Origin: Acidimicrobiales bacterium
GTDB lineage: Bacteria; Actinomycetota; Acidimicrobiia; Acidimicrobiales; Aldehydirespiratoraceae
Reading direction: 5' to 3'
Assembly: GCA_029263195.1 (NCBI GenBank)
Contig: JAJCXX010000079.1
Coordinates: 1 to 59,216, forward strand
Length of the DNA stretch: 59,216 bases
Shown here: piece after piece, positions 14,424 to 22,852 of the stretch
Position numbering within the stretch: position 1 is the first letter of the stretch
Layout of the letters: each line of letters starts with the position of its first letter
Program-made: the position numbers and the translations under genes
The notes under the pieces: generated by a model
The model's database searches: none
What the model was told of the DNA's origin: nothing
The model's input: only the letters and a program-made list of their open reading frames with translations

Positions 14424-15818
14424 GTGTCCGACCAGACCCTTGCCGCCGAAGAGACCCAGTTCGGGACCTTCGATTCAGACGGCAACTACACCCCCCGCCA
14501 GATAATCGATGCCGACCTCGGTGGCATCGACATCGAAGAGGCCTATCCCTCCACGATGGTGCTCGTCGCAGACGGCCAGCTCGTCACCGGCACCGTTGTC
14601 CGAGTCGACCAGGACGAAGTCCTGCTCGACATCGGTTACAAGTCCGAAGGCGTGATCCCCAGCCGCGAGCTGTCGATCCGCAATGACGTTGATCCCAGCG
14701 AAGTCGTTTCGCTCGGTGAGTCCGTCGAGGCTCTCGTCATCACCAAGGAAGACAAGGAAGGCCGTCTCGTCCTCTCGAAGAAGCGTGCTCAGTATGAGCG
14801 TGCGTGGGGCAAGATCGAGGAACTCAAGGAAGCCGACGGCGTTGTGAAGGGCTCGGTGATCGAGGTCGTCAAGGGCGGTCTCATCGTCGACATCGGCCTG
14901 CGTGGCTTCCTCCCCGCATCGCTCGTCGAGCTGCGCCGTGTGCGCGACCTCCAGCCTTACGTGGGCAAGGAGCTCGAGGCCAAAATCATCGAACTCGACA
15001 AGAACCGCAACAATGTCGTGCTGTCTCGTCGGGCGTGGCTCGAAGAGACCCAGAAGGAACAGCGTGGCGCGTTCCTCGACAATCTCAAGCCGGGCGAGCG
15101 CCGCAAGGGCGTCGTGTCCAGCGTCGTCAACTTCGGTGCATTCGTCGATCTCGGCGGCATGGACGGACTCGTCCACGTCTCCGAGCTCAGCTGGAAGCAC
15201 GTTGATCACCCGTCATCGGTGGTCACTGTTGGTGACGAGATCGACGTCGAGGTCCTCGAGGTCGATCTCGACCGTGAGCGCATCAGCCTCTCGCTGAAGG
15301 CCACCCAGCAGGATCCTTGGCAGGAATTCGCCGGCGGTCACCGTGTCGGCGAGCTCGTCTACGGTCGTGTCACCAAGCTCGTCCCGTTCGGTTCGTTCGT
15401 CCAGGTGGGTGACGGCATCGAAGGGCTCGTGCACATCTCGGAGATGTCGGCGCACCACGTCGACCTCCCCGAGCAAGTTGTCACCCCGGGCGAGGAGCTG
15501 TGGGTCAAGATCATCGATCTCGATCTCCAGCGTCGTCGCATCAGCCTGTCGATCAAGCAGGCCGCCGAGGGTGGTCAGGTCGCTGCTGAGTACCAGGAGC
15601 ACTTCGGCGAGCACGCCTACGACACCGAGGGCAACTACATCGGTGGCGACGAAGCCTCCGAGGGGCAGGCGGCGTGGGAAGAGTATTACGCCAGCGCCGA
15701 CGGCGAAGAGACCGATGAGGCCACAGCCGTTGGCGAAGCGGGCGTCGAGTACGAGTACCTCGAGGTCGAAGAGGAGGTCGAGGTCGAAGAAGAGGCTGCG
15801 GTCTCCGAAGAGGAGTGA
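14424..15818 (+). CDS. rpsA: 30S ribosomal protein S1
   Basis: A 464-residue S1 protein with four S1 RNA-binding repeats: about 52-120 (VTGTVVRVDQDEVLLDIGYK), 138-205 (VKGSVIEVVKGGLIVDIGLR), 223-293 (RKGVVSSVVNFGAFVDLGGM) and 308-380 (VYGRVTKLVPFGSFVQVGDG), fewer than the six of E. coli and normal for actinobacteria. The tail is strongly acidic (EYLEVEEEVEVEEEAAVSEE). It helps mRNA bind the ribosome. The GTG start has only a weak AAGAAG upstream. A strong hairpin terminator follows. Confidence 0.95.
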   Translation: MSDQTLAAEETQFGTFDSDGNYTPRQIIDADLGGIDIEEAYPSTMVLVADGQLVTGTVVRVDQDEVLLDIGYKSEGVIPSRELSIRNDVDPSEVVSLGESVEALVITKEDKEGRLVLSKKRAQYERAWGKIEELKEADGVVKGSVIEVVKGGLIVDIGLRGFLPASLVELRRVRDLQPYVGKELEAKIIELDKNRNNVVLSRRAWLEETQKEQRGAFLDNLKPGERRKGVVSSVVNFGAFVDLGGMDGLVHVSELSWKHVDHPSSVVTVGDEIDVEVLEVDLDRERISLSLKATQQDPWQEFAGGHRVGELVYGRVTKLVPFGSFVQVGDGIEGLVHISEMSAHHVDLPEQVVTPGEELWVKIIDLDLQRRRISLSIKQAAEGGQVAAEYQEHFGEHAYDTEGNYIGGDEASEGQAAWEEYYASADGEETDEATAVGEAGVEYEYLEVEEEVEVEEEAAVSEEE

Positions 15819-15855
15819 CCTTCACGTAGGCCATTTGGCCTAGACCTTCAGAACC

Positions 15856-15878
15856 CCGGTCGGCGAGGCGCCGACCGG
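15856..15878. other. Perfect 10-bp hairpin between rpsA and cpaB
   Basis: ccggtcggcg pairs perfectly with cgccgaccgg around a three-base loop (agg), 37 bases after the rpsA stop. It is followed by cattt, so it could be a first terminator or part of a structured RNA with the next two hairpins. Confidence 0.6.
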
Positions 15879-15895
15879 CATTTCGAACGAAGCAT

Positions 15896-15939
15896 GATGG
15901 CGAGCACCCCCCTCAGGGCGTGCTCGCCATCGGTGTTTT
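15896..15939 (+). terminator. Rho-independent-type terminator of rpsA
   Basis: gatggcgagcac pairs perfectly with gtgctcgccatc (12 bp); inside, three more C-G pairs surround ctca. A TTTT run follows at 15936-15939. A weaker six-pair hairpin, gtcggc/gccgac, follows at 15968-15989. The rest of this 300-bp gap holds no gene I can support. Confidence 0.7.
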
Positions 15940-16118
15940 CGGCGGGTTTCTGGCCCGTTGGGATCAAGTCGGCACAGCCGCGGGCCGACGGAAGGTGAGT
16001 CCCCAAAGCGGAACAATTGCGCACGGGACACAGGTCCTGGGTCGGATGCCTCAACTCACGGAGAGTGCAACCGACAGGTGACCCACAGACGTTCTATCTC
16101 CCCACCAACGAGGTTCTC

Positions 16119-17120
16119 GTGAGTTCCCGTCGAACACTCATCCTTATCGCTGCAATCGCCGTCGGCATCTTTGCCGGTATCGCATTGCTCAACTATGTGC
16201 GAGGCATCGAGGACGATGTCTACGCCGATGCTCAGCCCGTGCAAGTGCTGATCGCGTCCGAGGACATTCCTGAGGGCACGCCGGCTGCGCTGGCGCTCCA
16301 GATGATGACCCCTCAGGACATCCCGCTGGAGATCCGTCCGGCGACGTTCATCCCGATCGACGGCGGTGACCAGATCACCGGCCTGGTGGCACGGGGTCTC
16401 ATTCCGAAGAACCAGATCATCGTTCAGGGCCTGTTTGTTGATCCGGCGATCATCTCTGCCCGGTTCACCGACCAGGTTCCTTCCGGTCAAGTGGCCATGA
16501 CGGTCCAGGTCGGCCAGGTTGAAGCCGTCGGCGGGTACCTCCAGCCCGGCGACGAAGTCAACATTCTCGTCAGGCACGAGAACCTCGGTTGTGGTGACAC
16601 CGGTGGCGGCGGCGATGCCGCCGAGGGCGAAGGCGACATCGAGGGCGAGTCCACGAGCGGCCCCACCGGCCTTGGTGGTCTCGAGAGCGATGAGCTGATC
16701 GGCGCCAAGCAGTGGTGCACCTACAGCACTCCCACCCGCTACCTCTTCCAGCGGGTCGAGATCCTTGCGATCGGCGCCCGCCAGACCTTGCAGCCCGGTG
16801 AGACCGGCGCTGCGGTGATCACACCGCAGGGTGGTGCGATCACCTTCATGCTGCCGAACCAGGCAGCCCAGATCCTCTCATCGGTCACGCCGGAGTCGAT
16901 CTACCTGACGCTCCTTCCCGAGGACTACACGGCTGAGCCGCAGCGTCCCGTGCCGGAGAACCTGATCGACGGACTGTCACTCACCCCGGGCGAGATCCCC
17001 GAGTGCCTGACTCCGTACGGCCCCGATGGATTCATCGAGGGCGATTCAGTCGACACCGTTGCCGACGAAGAGGGTGAGCCCACGGCTCACTTCTCATGTG
17101 AATCGATTTGGGAGGACTGA
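16119..17120 (+). CDS. cpaB: Tad pilus assembly protein CpaB/RcpC
   Basis: A 333-residue protein from GTG 16119 (the open frame starts 34 codons earlier, but the membrane anchor RRTLILIAAIAVGIFAGIAL fits this start). After the N-terminal membrane segment comes a SAF-type domain (VQVLIASEDIPEGTPAALAL ... IPKNQIIVQGLF), typical of CpaB proteins that assist the outer channel or wall passage of Flp pili. A Gly/Glu-rich insertion near residues 160-190 and two Cys regions are lineage-specific. First gene of the Tad block; seven bases separate it from cpaE. Confidence 0.85.
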   Translation: MSSRRTLILIAAIAVGIFAGIALLNYVRGIEDDVYADAQPVQVLIASEDIPEGTPAALALQMMTPQDIPLEIRPATFIPIDGGDQITGLVARGLIPKNQIIVQGLFVDPAIISARFTDQVPSGQVAMTVQVGQVEAVGGYLQPGDEVNILVRHENLGCGDTGGGGDAAEGEGDIEGESTSGPTGLGGLESDELIGAKQWCTYSTPTRYLFQRVEILAIGARQTLQPGETGAAVITPQGGAITFMLPNQAAQILSSVTPESIYLTLLPEDYTAEPQRPVPENLIDGLSLTPGEIPECLTPYGPDGFIEGDSVDTVADEEGEPTAHFSCESIWED

Positions 17121-17126
17121 CCCACA

Positions 17127-18437
17127 ATGTCCAGTTTCTTCACCGACGACAGCGCTGAGGCCCCGGCCCCTGCTCTGGAGGGCGAAGCGTCGGTGCCCGC
17201 ACAGGGGGCGCCGCCACAAGCATCGGGTTCCGATGCGAGTGGGAACGCATCGGCGTCCAGTGCAGGGAGGACACACTCGGTCAACCTCGTAGTCATCGAT
17301 CCCGACGATGTTGCTCGGAACCGGCTGCTCACCCAGCTCGGTACCGACGTCAGCAGCTTCCCGCAGATCGAAGATCTCCTTCCCTACCTCAACGGCGAAC
17401 CAGTCGTTCTCGTGCTCGGCCCGAGTTGTGCCATTGATGGCTCTCTCACCGGCGTCGAGCGTGTGCTGCACGCTCACCGCGAGGTCGGGTCGATCCTTGT
17501 CGCCGAGGAGCTCACCACAAACCTTCTGCAGCAAGCGTTGCGTGCCGGGGTGAAGGACGTGTTGGCCTCACCGGCTGACGACAACCAGATCCACGAAGCC
17601 ATCGACCGTGTCGCGGCCGGCTTGTCCAAGAGTCCGGGCACACCTGAGAGCGACGACCCTCTGTTCGAGGGCGACGGTGAACTCGGCCAGGTCGTCACGG
17701 TGTTCAGCACCAAGGGCGGTGCCGGCAAATCTGTCATCGCAACCAACCTTGGCGTGTGTCTCGCCCAGCGGTCCGACAAGCCAGTCGTCCTGATCGACGC
17801 CGACCTTCAGTTCGGCGACATCGCCGTCATGCTCAAGCTGTCTCCGCAGCACACCATCGTGGATGCAGTGAGCTCACTCGACCGTCTCGACGCGAGCCTC
17901 ATGCAGAGCCTTCTGGTCACGCACGAGTCGTCTGGTCTGCTCATTCTCCCTGCCCCGCTCGAGCCGGCATTCGCCGATCAGATCGGCGCAACGGAGATGA
18001 TCCAGATTGTCGAGGTCCTGCGCCGTTTCTGCTCGCACGTCATCATCGACACGCCGGCCTACTTCAACGACGTGGTGCTCGGGATGATCGAGATCAGTGA
18101 CGAGGTGCTCCTCATCGCCGGAATGGACATCCCCAACATCAAGAACGTGAAGATCGGTCTCCAGACCCTTCGACTTCTCAACACCCCCATGGAGAAGCTG
18201 CGACTCGTCCTCAATCGGGCCAATTCCAAGGTGAAGCTCGATGTCACCGAGGTCGAGCGCACCCTCCAGATGAGTGCGGACATCCTGGTTCCCAGCGACA
18301 TCGTGGTTCCCCAATCGGTGAATCGGGGAGTGCCGGTTGTGCAGAGTTCGAAACGGTCGGGTGTGGCGAAGGCGATCGAGGAAATGGCCGACCTGTTCTG
18401 TCCCGAAGGTGCGTCGACGAAACGCAGTCGGCGTTGA
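17127..18437 (+). CDS. cpaE: Tad pilus localisation ATPase CpaE/TadZ
   Basis: A 436-residue protein. Residues 1-50 are Ala/Ser/Pro-rich and disordered; about 55-170 is a degenerate receiver-like domain (NLVVIDPDDVARNRLLTQLG); from about 185 is a ParA/MinD ATPase with the deviant Walker A FSTKGGAGKSVIATNLGV near 193-202 and switch residues VVLIDADLQFGDIAVML. TadZ positions the pilus machine at a cell pole. Start ATG 17127, seven bases after cpaB. Confidence 0.88.
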   Translation: MSSFFTDDSAEAPAPALEGEASVPAQGAPPQASGSDASGNASASSAGRTHSVNLVVIDPDDVARNRLLTQLGTDVSSFPQIEDLLPYLNGEPVVLVLGPSCAIDGSLTGVERVLHAHREVGSILVAEELTTNLLQQALRAGVKDVLASPADDNQIHEAIDRVAAGLSKSPGTPESDDPLFEGDGELGQVVTVFSTKGGAGKSVIATNLGVCLAQRSDKPVVLIDADLQFGDIAVMLKLSPQHTIVDAVSSLDRLDASLMQSLLVTHESSGLLILPAPLEPAFADQIGATEMIQIVEVLRRFCSHVIIDTPAYFNDVVLGMIEISDEVLLIAGMDIPNIKNVKIGLQTLRLLNTPMEKLRLVLNRANSKVKLDVTEVERTLQMSADILVPSDIVVPQSVNRGVPVVQSSKRSGVAKAIEEMADLFCPEGASTKRSRR

Positions 18438-18502
18438 TTCAAACAATCGTGAAGGTTCGTTCGAATACGAGTGCGATCAACAGATCCGCACAAGGAGAAT
18501 AG

Positions 18503-19936
18503 ATGTCCCTCTACAAGCGACTCCACGAGGTCCAGCAGGACGGCAGCGATGCCGACGGCGACAAGCCGCCTCCGTCTACCTCCGGATCGGGCGGTGGTCT
18601 CCTGGCTGCAACCAAGGCAGCGCGAACCGGCTTGGCCGGACGCCGCGACCCGGTGCTCGACGAGCTGCGTCAGCGTATTCATCACAGCCTGATCGACGAA
18701 CTCGGTCCGATCCTCTACGACAGCAGGCTGTCGGAGGAAGACCTCCGCAAGAAGGTTCACGAACAGCTCATCGCGGCCCTGGCCCAAGAACGGGCGCCGC
18801 TTTCGGCTGCCGACAAGGCCCAACTGATCCAGGACGTGTCCGACGACATTCTCGGCTACGGGCCGATCGATCCGCTGCTGAGGGACGACGATGTGTCGGA
18901 AATCATGTGCAACGGACCGGACTCGGTCTACGTCGAGCGCAACGGCCGCCTGGTCAAGGACCCGGTTACGTTTGTCGATGAAGCTCACCTTCGTCGCATC
19001 ATCGACAAGATCGTCGGCCAGGTCGGCCGCCGCATCGATGAGTCCTCTCCGATGTGTGATGCTCGCCTGCCCGACGGTTCACGTGTGAACGCGATCATCT
19101 CGCCGCTGACCATCGGCGGGCCGTTCCTCACCATCCGAAAGTTCAAGGCCGATCCGTTGCAGGTCGACGACCTGATCCGATTCGGTACGTTCGACGCCAA
19201 CGCGGCCCGATTCCTCCAGGCATGCGTCGTCGGTCGTCTCAACATCGTCGTCTCGGGTGGTACCGGCACCGGTAAGACCACGACCCTCAACGTTCTCTCC
19301 TCGTTCATTCCGGACGGCGAACGAGTGGTCACGGTCGAGGATGCCAAGGAACTCCAGCTGCACCAGCACCACGTCCTGTGCATGGAAACCCGACCGCCCA
19401 ATATCGAAGGCCGCGGTCAGGTCACGATTCGCGATCTAGTGAAGAACACCCTGCGTATGCGGCCCGACCGGATCGTCGTCGGCGAGTGCCGCGCCGGTGA
19501 AGCCCTCGACATGCTCCAGGCCATGAACACGGGCCACGACGGCTCTCTGACCACCGTGCACGCCAACACACCTCGCGACACTCTGAGCCGCCTCGAGACC
19601 CTCACCTTGATGGCTGGCTTCGACCTGCCGGTGAGAGCAATTCGTGAACAGATGGCCTCGGCAGTCGATGTGATCATCCAGATCGCTCGACTCCGCGACG
19701 GCAGCCGTCGCATCACCCACATCACCGAGGTGCAGGGTATGGAGGGTGATGTCATCACTCTTCAGGACATCTTCTTGTTCGACTACAGCGCCGGCATCGA
19801 CGAGGAGGGCAGGTACAGAGGAGCGCTGCGACCCACCGGGATCCGTCCCAAGTTCGCCGAGAAGCTCAACTCTCAGGGAATCAAGCTCGGCCCTGAGACC
19901 TTCGCTCCACACAACACCGGGGAGGCCGAGGCGTGA
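18503..19936 (+). CDS. cpaF: Tad pilus secretion ATPase CpaF/TadA
   Basis: A 477-residue hexameric secretion ATPase. Walker A is VVSGGTGTGKTTTLNVLSSF near residue 250, the Asp box and Walker B lie in RMRPDRIVVGECRAGEALDM, and the His box in HDGSLTTVHANTPRDTLSRL. It powers Flp pilus assembly at the inner face of the membrane. An AAGGAG at 18492-18497 precedes ATG 18503. The gene ends in a GTGA overlap with the vWA-TadB gene, and lies 65 bp after cpaE. Confidence 0.94.
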   Translation: MSLYKRLHEVQQDGSDADGDKPPPSTSGSGGGLLAATKAARTGLAGRRDPVLDELRQRIHHSLIDELGPILYDSRLSEEDLRKKVHEQLIAALAQERAPLSAADKAQLIQDVSDDILGYGPIDPLLRDDDVSEIMCNGPDSVYVERNGRLVKDPVTFVDEAHLRRIIDKIVGQVGRRIDESSPMCDARLPDGSRVNAIISPLTIGGPFLTIRKFKADPLQVDDLIRFGTFDANAARFLQACVVGRLNIVVSGGTGTGKTTTLNVLSSFIPDGERVVTVEDAKELQLHQHHVLCMETRPPNIEGRGQVTIRDLVKNTLRMRPDRIVVGECRAGEALDMLQAMNTGHDGSLTTVHANTPRDTLSRLETLTLMAGFDLPVRAIREQMASAVDVIIQIARLRDGSRRITHITEVQGMEGDVITLQDIFLFDYSAGIDEEGRYRGALRPTGIRPKFAEKLNSQGIKLGPETFAPHNTGEAEA

Positions 19937-21909
19937 TACGGCCTCCACGAACGGCAGCCCGACGACGGGCTCGAGGCCTGAAGGTCGCGGGAGTCGCATC
20001 GATACTTCTCGCGATTGCGGCATTCCTCGGCTTCGGCCAAGCCGCGTTCGCCCAGGACCCGCCGCTGACTCCGGTCGTCGAGGGTCCCGAGGTGACACTG
20101 ATGTCGATCGACGCTGTCGACGACCCGGTTGTGATTCTCAGAAAGGCAACGCGCCCGGCCGATGTCGAGATTCTTGTTGCCGCTGAACCGGCCACCGTAT
20201 CGAGCATCGTTCCCGCAGCCGATAGCGAGCGCGGAACCCAAACGGTCTTGGTCATCGACAATGGTGCCGCGGCAGCCGGCGTGCTCGACAGCTTCATTGC
20301 AGCCGCGCGTGACTATGTGAATTCTGCACCCGCCGGTGAACAGATCTCCATCTGGAGCACCGGCGGTACCGCTCGTCTCCGAGCCGGAATGACCGACGAT
20401 CGGGCTCGACTGGACGCGATCGTGTCCAATCTCGTTTCGGCGTCGGGAACCAACCACATGTGGGACGCGATTCGCGGCGCCACGATTGAACTCGAGGACA
20501 CGGCGGTGGGCTTCACCAACGTGATCGTCTTTGCCGGTTCCCCCGACACCGAGTCGGTAACCAGCTCCACTGAAGCCAGGGGAGCGGTGCTGGCCTCAAA
20601 AGCGTCCGCCTTTGTGGTGAGCAGCGACGATCCGGCTATTCCCCTCGACTCGCTGGCTCGGCTCACAGCGGTCACTCCCGCCGGCGGTTTCGCGGCGACC
20701 GGAGATCTCGACACGCTCGCCGCCTACGGATCGTCGGTGTCCGACGTCGTGGCCGGTACATGGGTCGTCGAATTCCATGCCGCGAACCTGTTCGATGAGA
20801 ACCAGATCGACGTCAACGTCGACGGGACCATTCTCACGGCTTCCTACCTCTCCGGATCGGTGGCGTCGGGCGCCGCCCTTGCTCCGTTCCGTCCTGGCGA
20901 TCCCGGCGGTCTTTCATTCCTCAGGGGCGACACCGGACGTCTCATAGGTCTCGTCGCAGGGGCGCTGGCGGCAGGGCTGGGTGCCTACGCGCTGGTGATG
21001 TTGTTCCAGAAGGACATGTCGGGGTTGTCCTCGACCTTGATGCCCTACTCCGGCGATGGCGTGATGGGAGGCGACGACCCGACGGGCCGCACCAATTCCA
21101 TCTCCAAGAATCTGTTCGTCAAACGGGCGGTCGAACTCACCGAGGGCCTGGCGGAACGCCAAGGCATGATGTCGAAGTCGGAAGCTCTGCTCGAGCGGGC
21201 CGACATGCCACTTCGCGTGGGTGAGGCTCTAACTGCCTACGCCGCGATCGTCATGGGATCGGCCGTGCTCGGCCTTCTTCTCGGCAAGACCGTGGTGGCA
21301 ACGCTCATCGTCGCCACGCTCGGCATTCTCCTTCCTCCGATGGTCGTGCGAATGAAGGCCGCTCGGAGGCGCAAGAAGTTCATGTCGCAACTTCCCGACA
21401 CGCTTCAGTTGCTGTCATCGACCCTCAAGGCCGGCTACTCGTTCATGCAAGGCATCGACGCGGTGTCCCAGGAGATCGAGAATCCGATGGCCAGCGAGCT
21501 TCGTCGCGTGGTGGCCGAAGCTCAGTTGGGTCGGCCGGTGGAGGACGCCATGGATGCGTCGGCTGAACGCATGGATTCGAACGACTTCGCTTGGGCCGTC
21601 ATGGCCGTCAAGATCCAGCGTGAGGTCGGCGGAAATCTGTCAGAACTCCTGATGACCGTCGCCGAGACAATGAAGGAACGAGAGAGCCTGCGTCGTGATG
21701 TGAGCGCCCTCACTGCCGAAGGCAAGATGAGTGCGATCGTTCTCGGAGCGCTCCCGATCCTGCTTGGTTTCGTCATGTGGGCGATGAACCCTGAGTACAT
21801 CGAGATCCTGTTCACTCACCCGATCGGGAAAATCCTGCTCGTCGTCTCTGTGATCGCCGCTCTCGGCGGATTCGCGTGGATGAAAAAGATCATCACAATC
21901 GACATCTGA
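19933..21909 (+). CDS. tadB: vWA-TadB fusion: Tad pilus platform protein with an extracytoplasmic domain
   Basis: A 658-residue protein, about twice the usual TadB length. A signal peptide (VASILLAIAAFLGFGQAAFA) leads to an exported domain of about 290 residues that resembles von Willebrand A (RGTQTVLVIDNGAAAAG ... TNVIVFAGSPDTESV), but the MIDAS DxSxS is degenerate (DNGAA). A membrane segment at about 335-357 connects to a TadB/GspF core (FMSQLPDTLQLLSSTLKAGY ... IQREVGGNLSELLMTVAETM) with further spans to the end. The fusion may let the platform sense or bind the pilus base outside the membrane (inference). Confidence 0.88.
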   Translation: MIRPPRTAARRRARGLKVAGVASILLAIAAFLGFGQAAFAQDPPLTPVVEGPEVTLMSIDAVDDPVVILRKATRPADVEILVAAEPATVSSIVPAADSERGTQTVLVIDNGAAAAGVLDSFIAAARDYVNSAPAGEQISIWSTGGTARLRAGMTDDRARLDAIVSNLVSASGTNHMWDAIRGATIELEDTAVGFTNVIVFAGSPDTESVTSSTEARGAVLASKASAFVVSSDDPAIPLDSLARLTAVTPAGGFAATGDLDTLAAYGSSVSDVVAGTWVVEFHAANLFDENQIDVNVDGTILTASYLSGSVASGAALAPFRPGDPGGLSFLRGDTGRLIGLVAGALAAGLGAYALVMLFQKDMSGLSSTLMPYSGDGVMGGDDPTGRTNSISKNLFVKRAVELTEGLAERQGMMSKSEALLERADMPLRVGEALTAYAAIVMGSAVLGLLLGKTVVATLIVATLGILLPPMVVRMKAARRRKKFMSQLPDTLQLLSSTLKAGYSFMQGIDAVSQEIENPMASELRRVVAEAQLGRPVEDAMDASAERMDSNDFAWAVMAVKIQREVGGNLSELLMTVAETMKERESLRRDVSALTAEGKMSAIVLGALPILLGFVMWAMNPEYIEILFTHPIGKILLVVSVIAALGGFAWMKKIITIDI

Positions 21910-21916
21910 GGCCGAC

Positions 21917-22846
21917 GTGACAAACATCGATCCCCAACTAGCGGTCGCCCTCTTCGGAGGAGCAATCGGTCTCATTCTCTGGACCATCGTCTCTCAGGCA
22001 CATGACAAGTCCGTGATCAGAGACTCTCTGCGTCAGCTCGACGACTACGAAATCGAGAACGTCAGAGACCAAGAGCTTCTCAACCCGATAGCCGAGCGGG
22101 CGTTCCTCCCGATTCTCGGCGCGCTGACCAGCGTTGGTCGTCGGTTCACCCCGATCGGCTACGTCGAAGGGGTGAAGCACAAGTTCGTTCTGTCGGGCCG
22201 ACCATCCTCGGAGGCCATAGACCGATTCCTCGCGATACGTGTCGTCACCGTGGTGATAGTGCCGGTGTCGCTGTATTTCTACTACGGGCTGAACCCGCTG
22301 GGATTTCAGGGAAAGAGCCAGATGGGCGTGGCCGCTCTATCGGTTCTGGTGCTCCTCCTTGGGCCCGATGCCAAACTCAACAAGCGCGTCGACGAACGAC
22401 AGAAGCTGATCCAGCGTGGCCTTCCAGACATCATCGATCTGCTGGTGATCAGCGTCGAGGCCGGTCTCGGATTCGAGCAGGCGCTCGATCGCACCGTCAA
22501 CTCGGTGCCGGGTCCCCTCAGCGATGAGTTTCTCCGTATGCTCGGTGAGGTCCGCGCCGGTTCCACCAGAGCCGAAGCGATGAGGGCCCTCGACGCGAGA
22601 ATTGAAGTCGCCGAGATCCGCTCGTTTGTGCTCGCCATCCTTCAGGCCGACACATTCGGTGTGTCGATCGGTCGTGTACTGCGTTCACAGGCCGCCGAGA
22701 TGAGGGTCAAGCGTCGCCAACTCGCCCAGGAACGCGCCCAGAAGGCGCCTGTAAAGATGCTCATACCGATGGTGTTCTGCATCTTCCCGGCTCTGTTCAC
22801 GATCGTTCTGGGTCCGGCTGCGCTCCGGATCATGGAAAACTTCTGA
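21917..22846 (+). CDS. tadC: Tad pilus platform protein TadC
   Basis: A 309-residue GspF-type membrane protein, partner of TadB in the inner-membrane platform. Membrane segments lie at about 8-26, 108-150 and 280-305; the core reads GLPDIIDLLVISVEAGLGFE followed by QALDRTV, then LRSQAAEMRVKRRQLAQERA near the end, typical of TadC. GTG start seven bases after the TadB stop. Confidence 0.9.
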   Translation: MTNIDPQLAVALFGGAIGLILWTIVSQAHDKSVIRDSLRQLDDYEIENVRDQELLNPIAERAFLPILGALTSVGRRFTPIGYVEGVKHKFVLSGRPSSEAIDRFLAIRVVTVVIVPVSLYFYYGLNPLGFQGKSQMGVAALSVLVLLLGPDAKLNKRVDERQKLIQRGLPDIIDLLVISVEAGLGFEQALDRTVNSVPGPLSDEFLRMLGEVRAGSTRAEAMRALDARIEVAEIRSFVLAILQADTFGVSIGRVLRSQAAEMRVKRRQLAQERAQKAPVKMLIPMVFCIFPALFTIVLGPAALRIMENF

Positions 22847-22852
22847 GCGACG

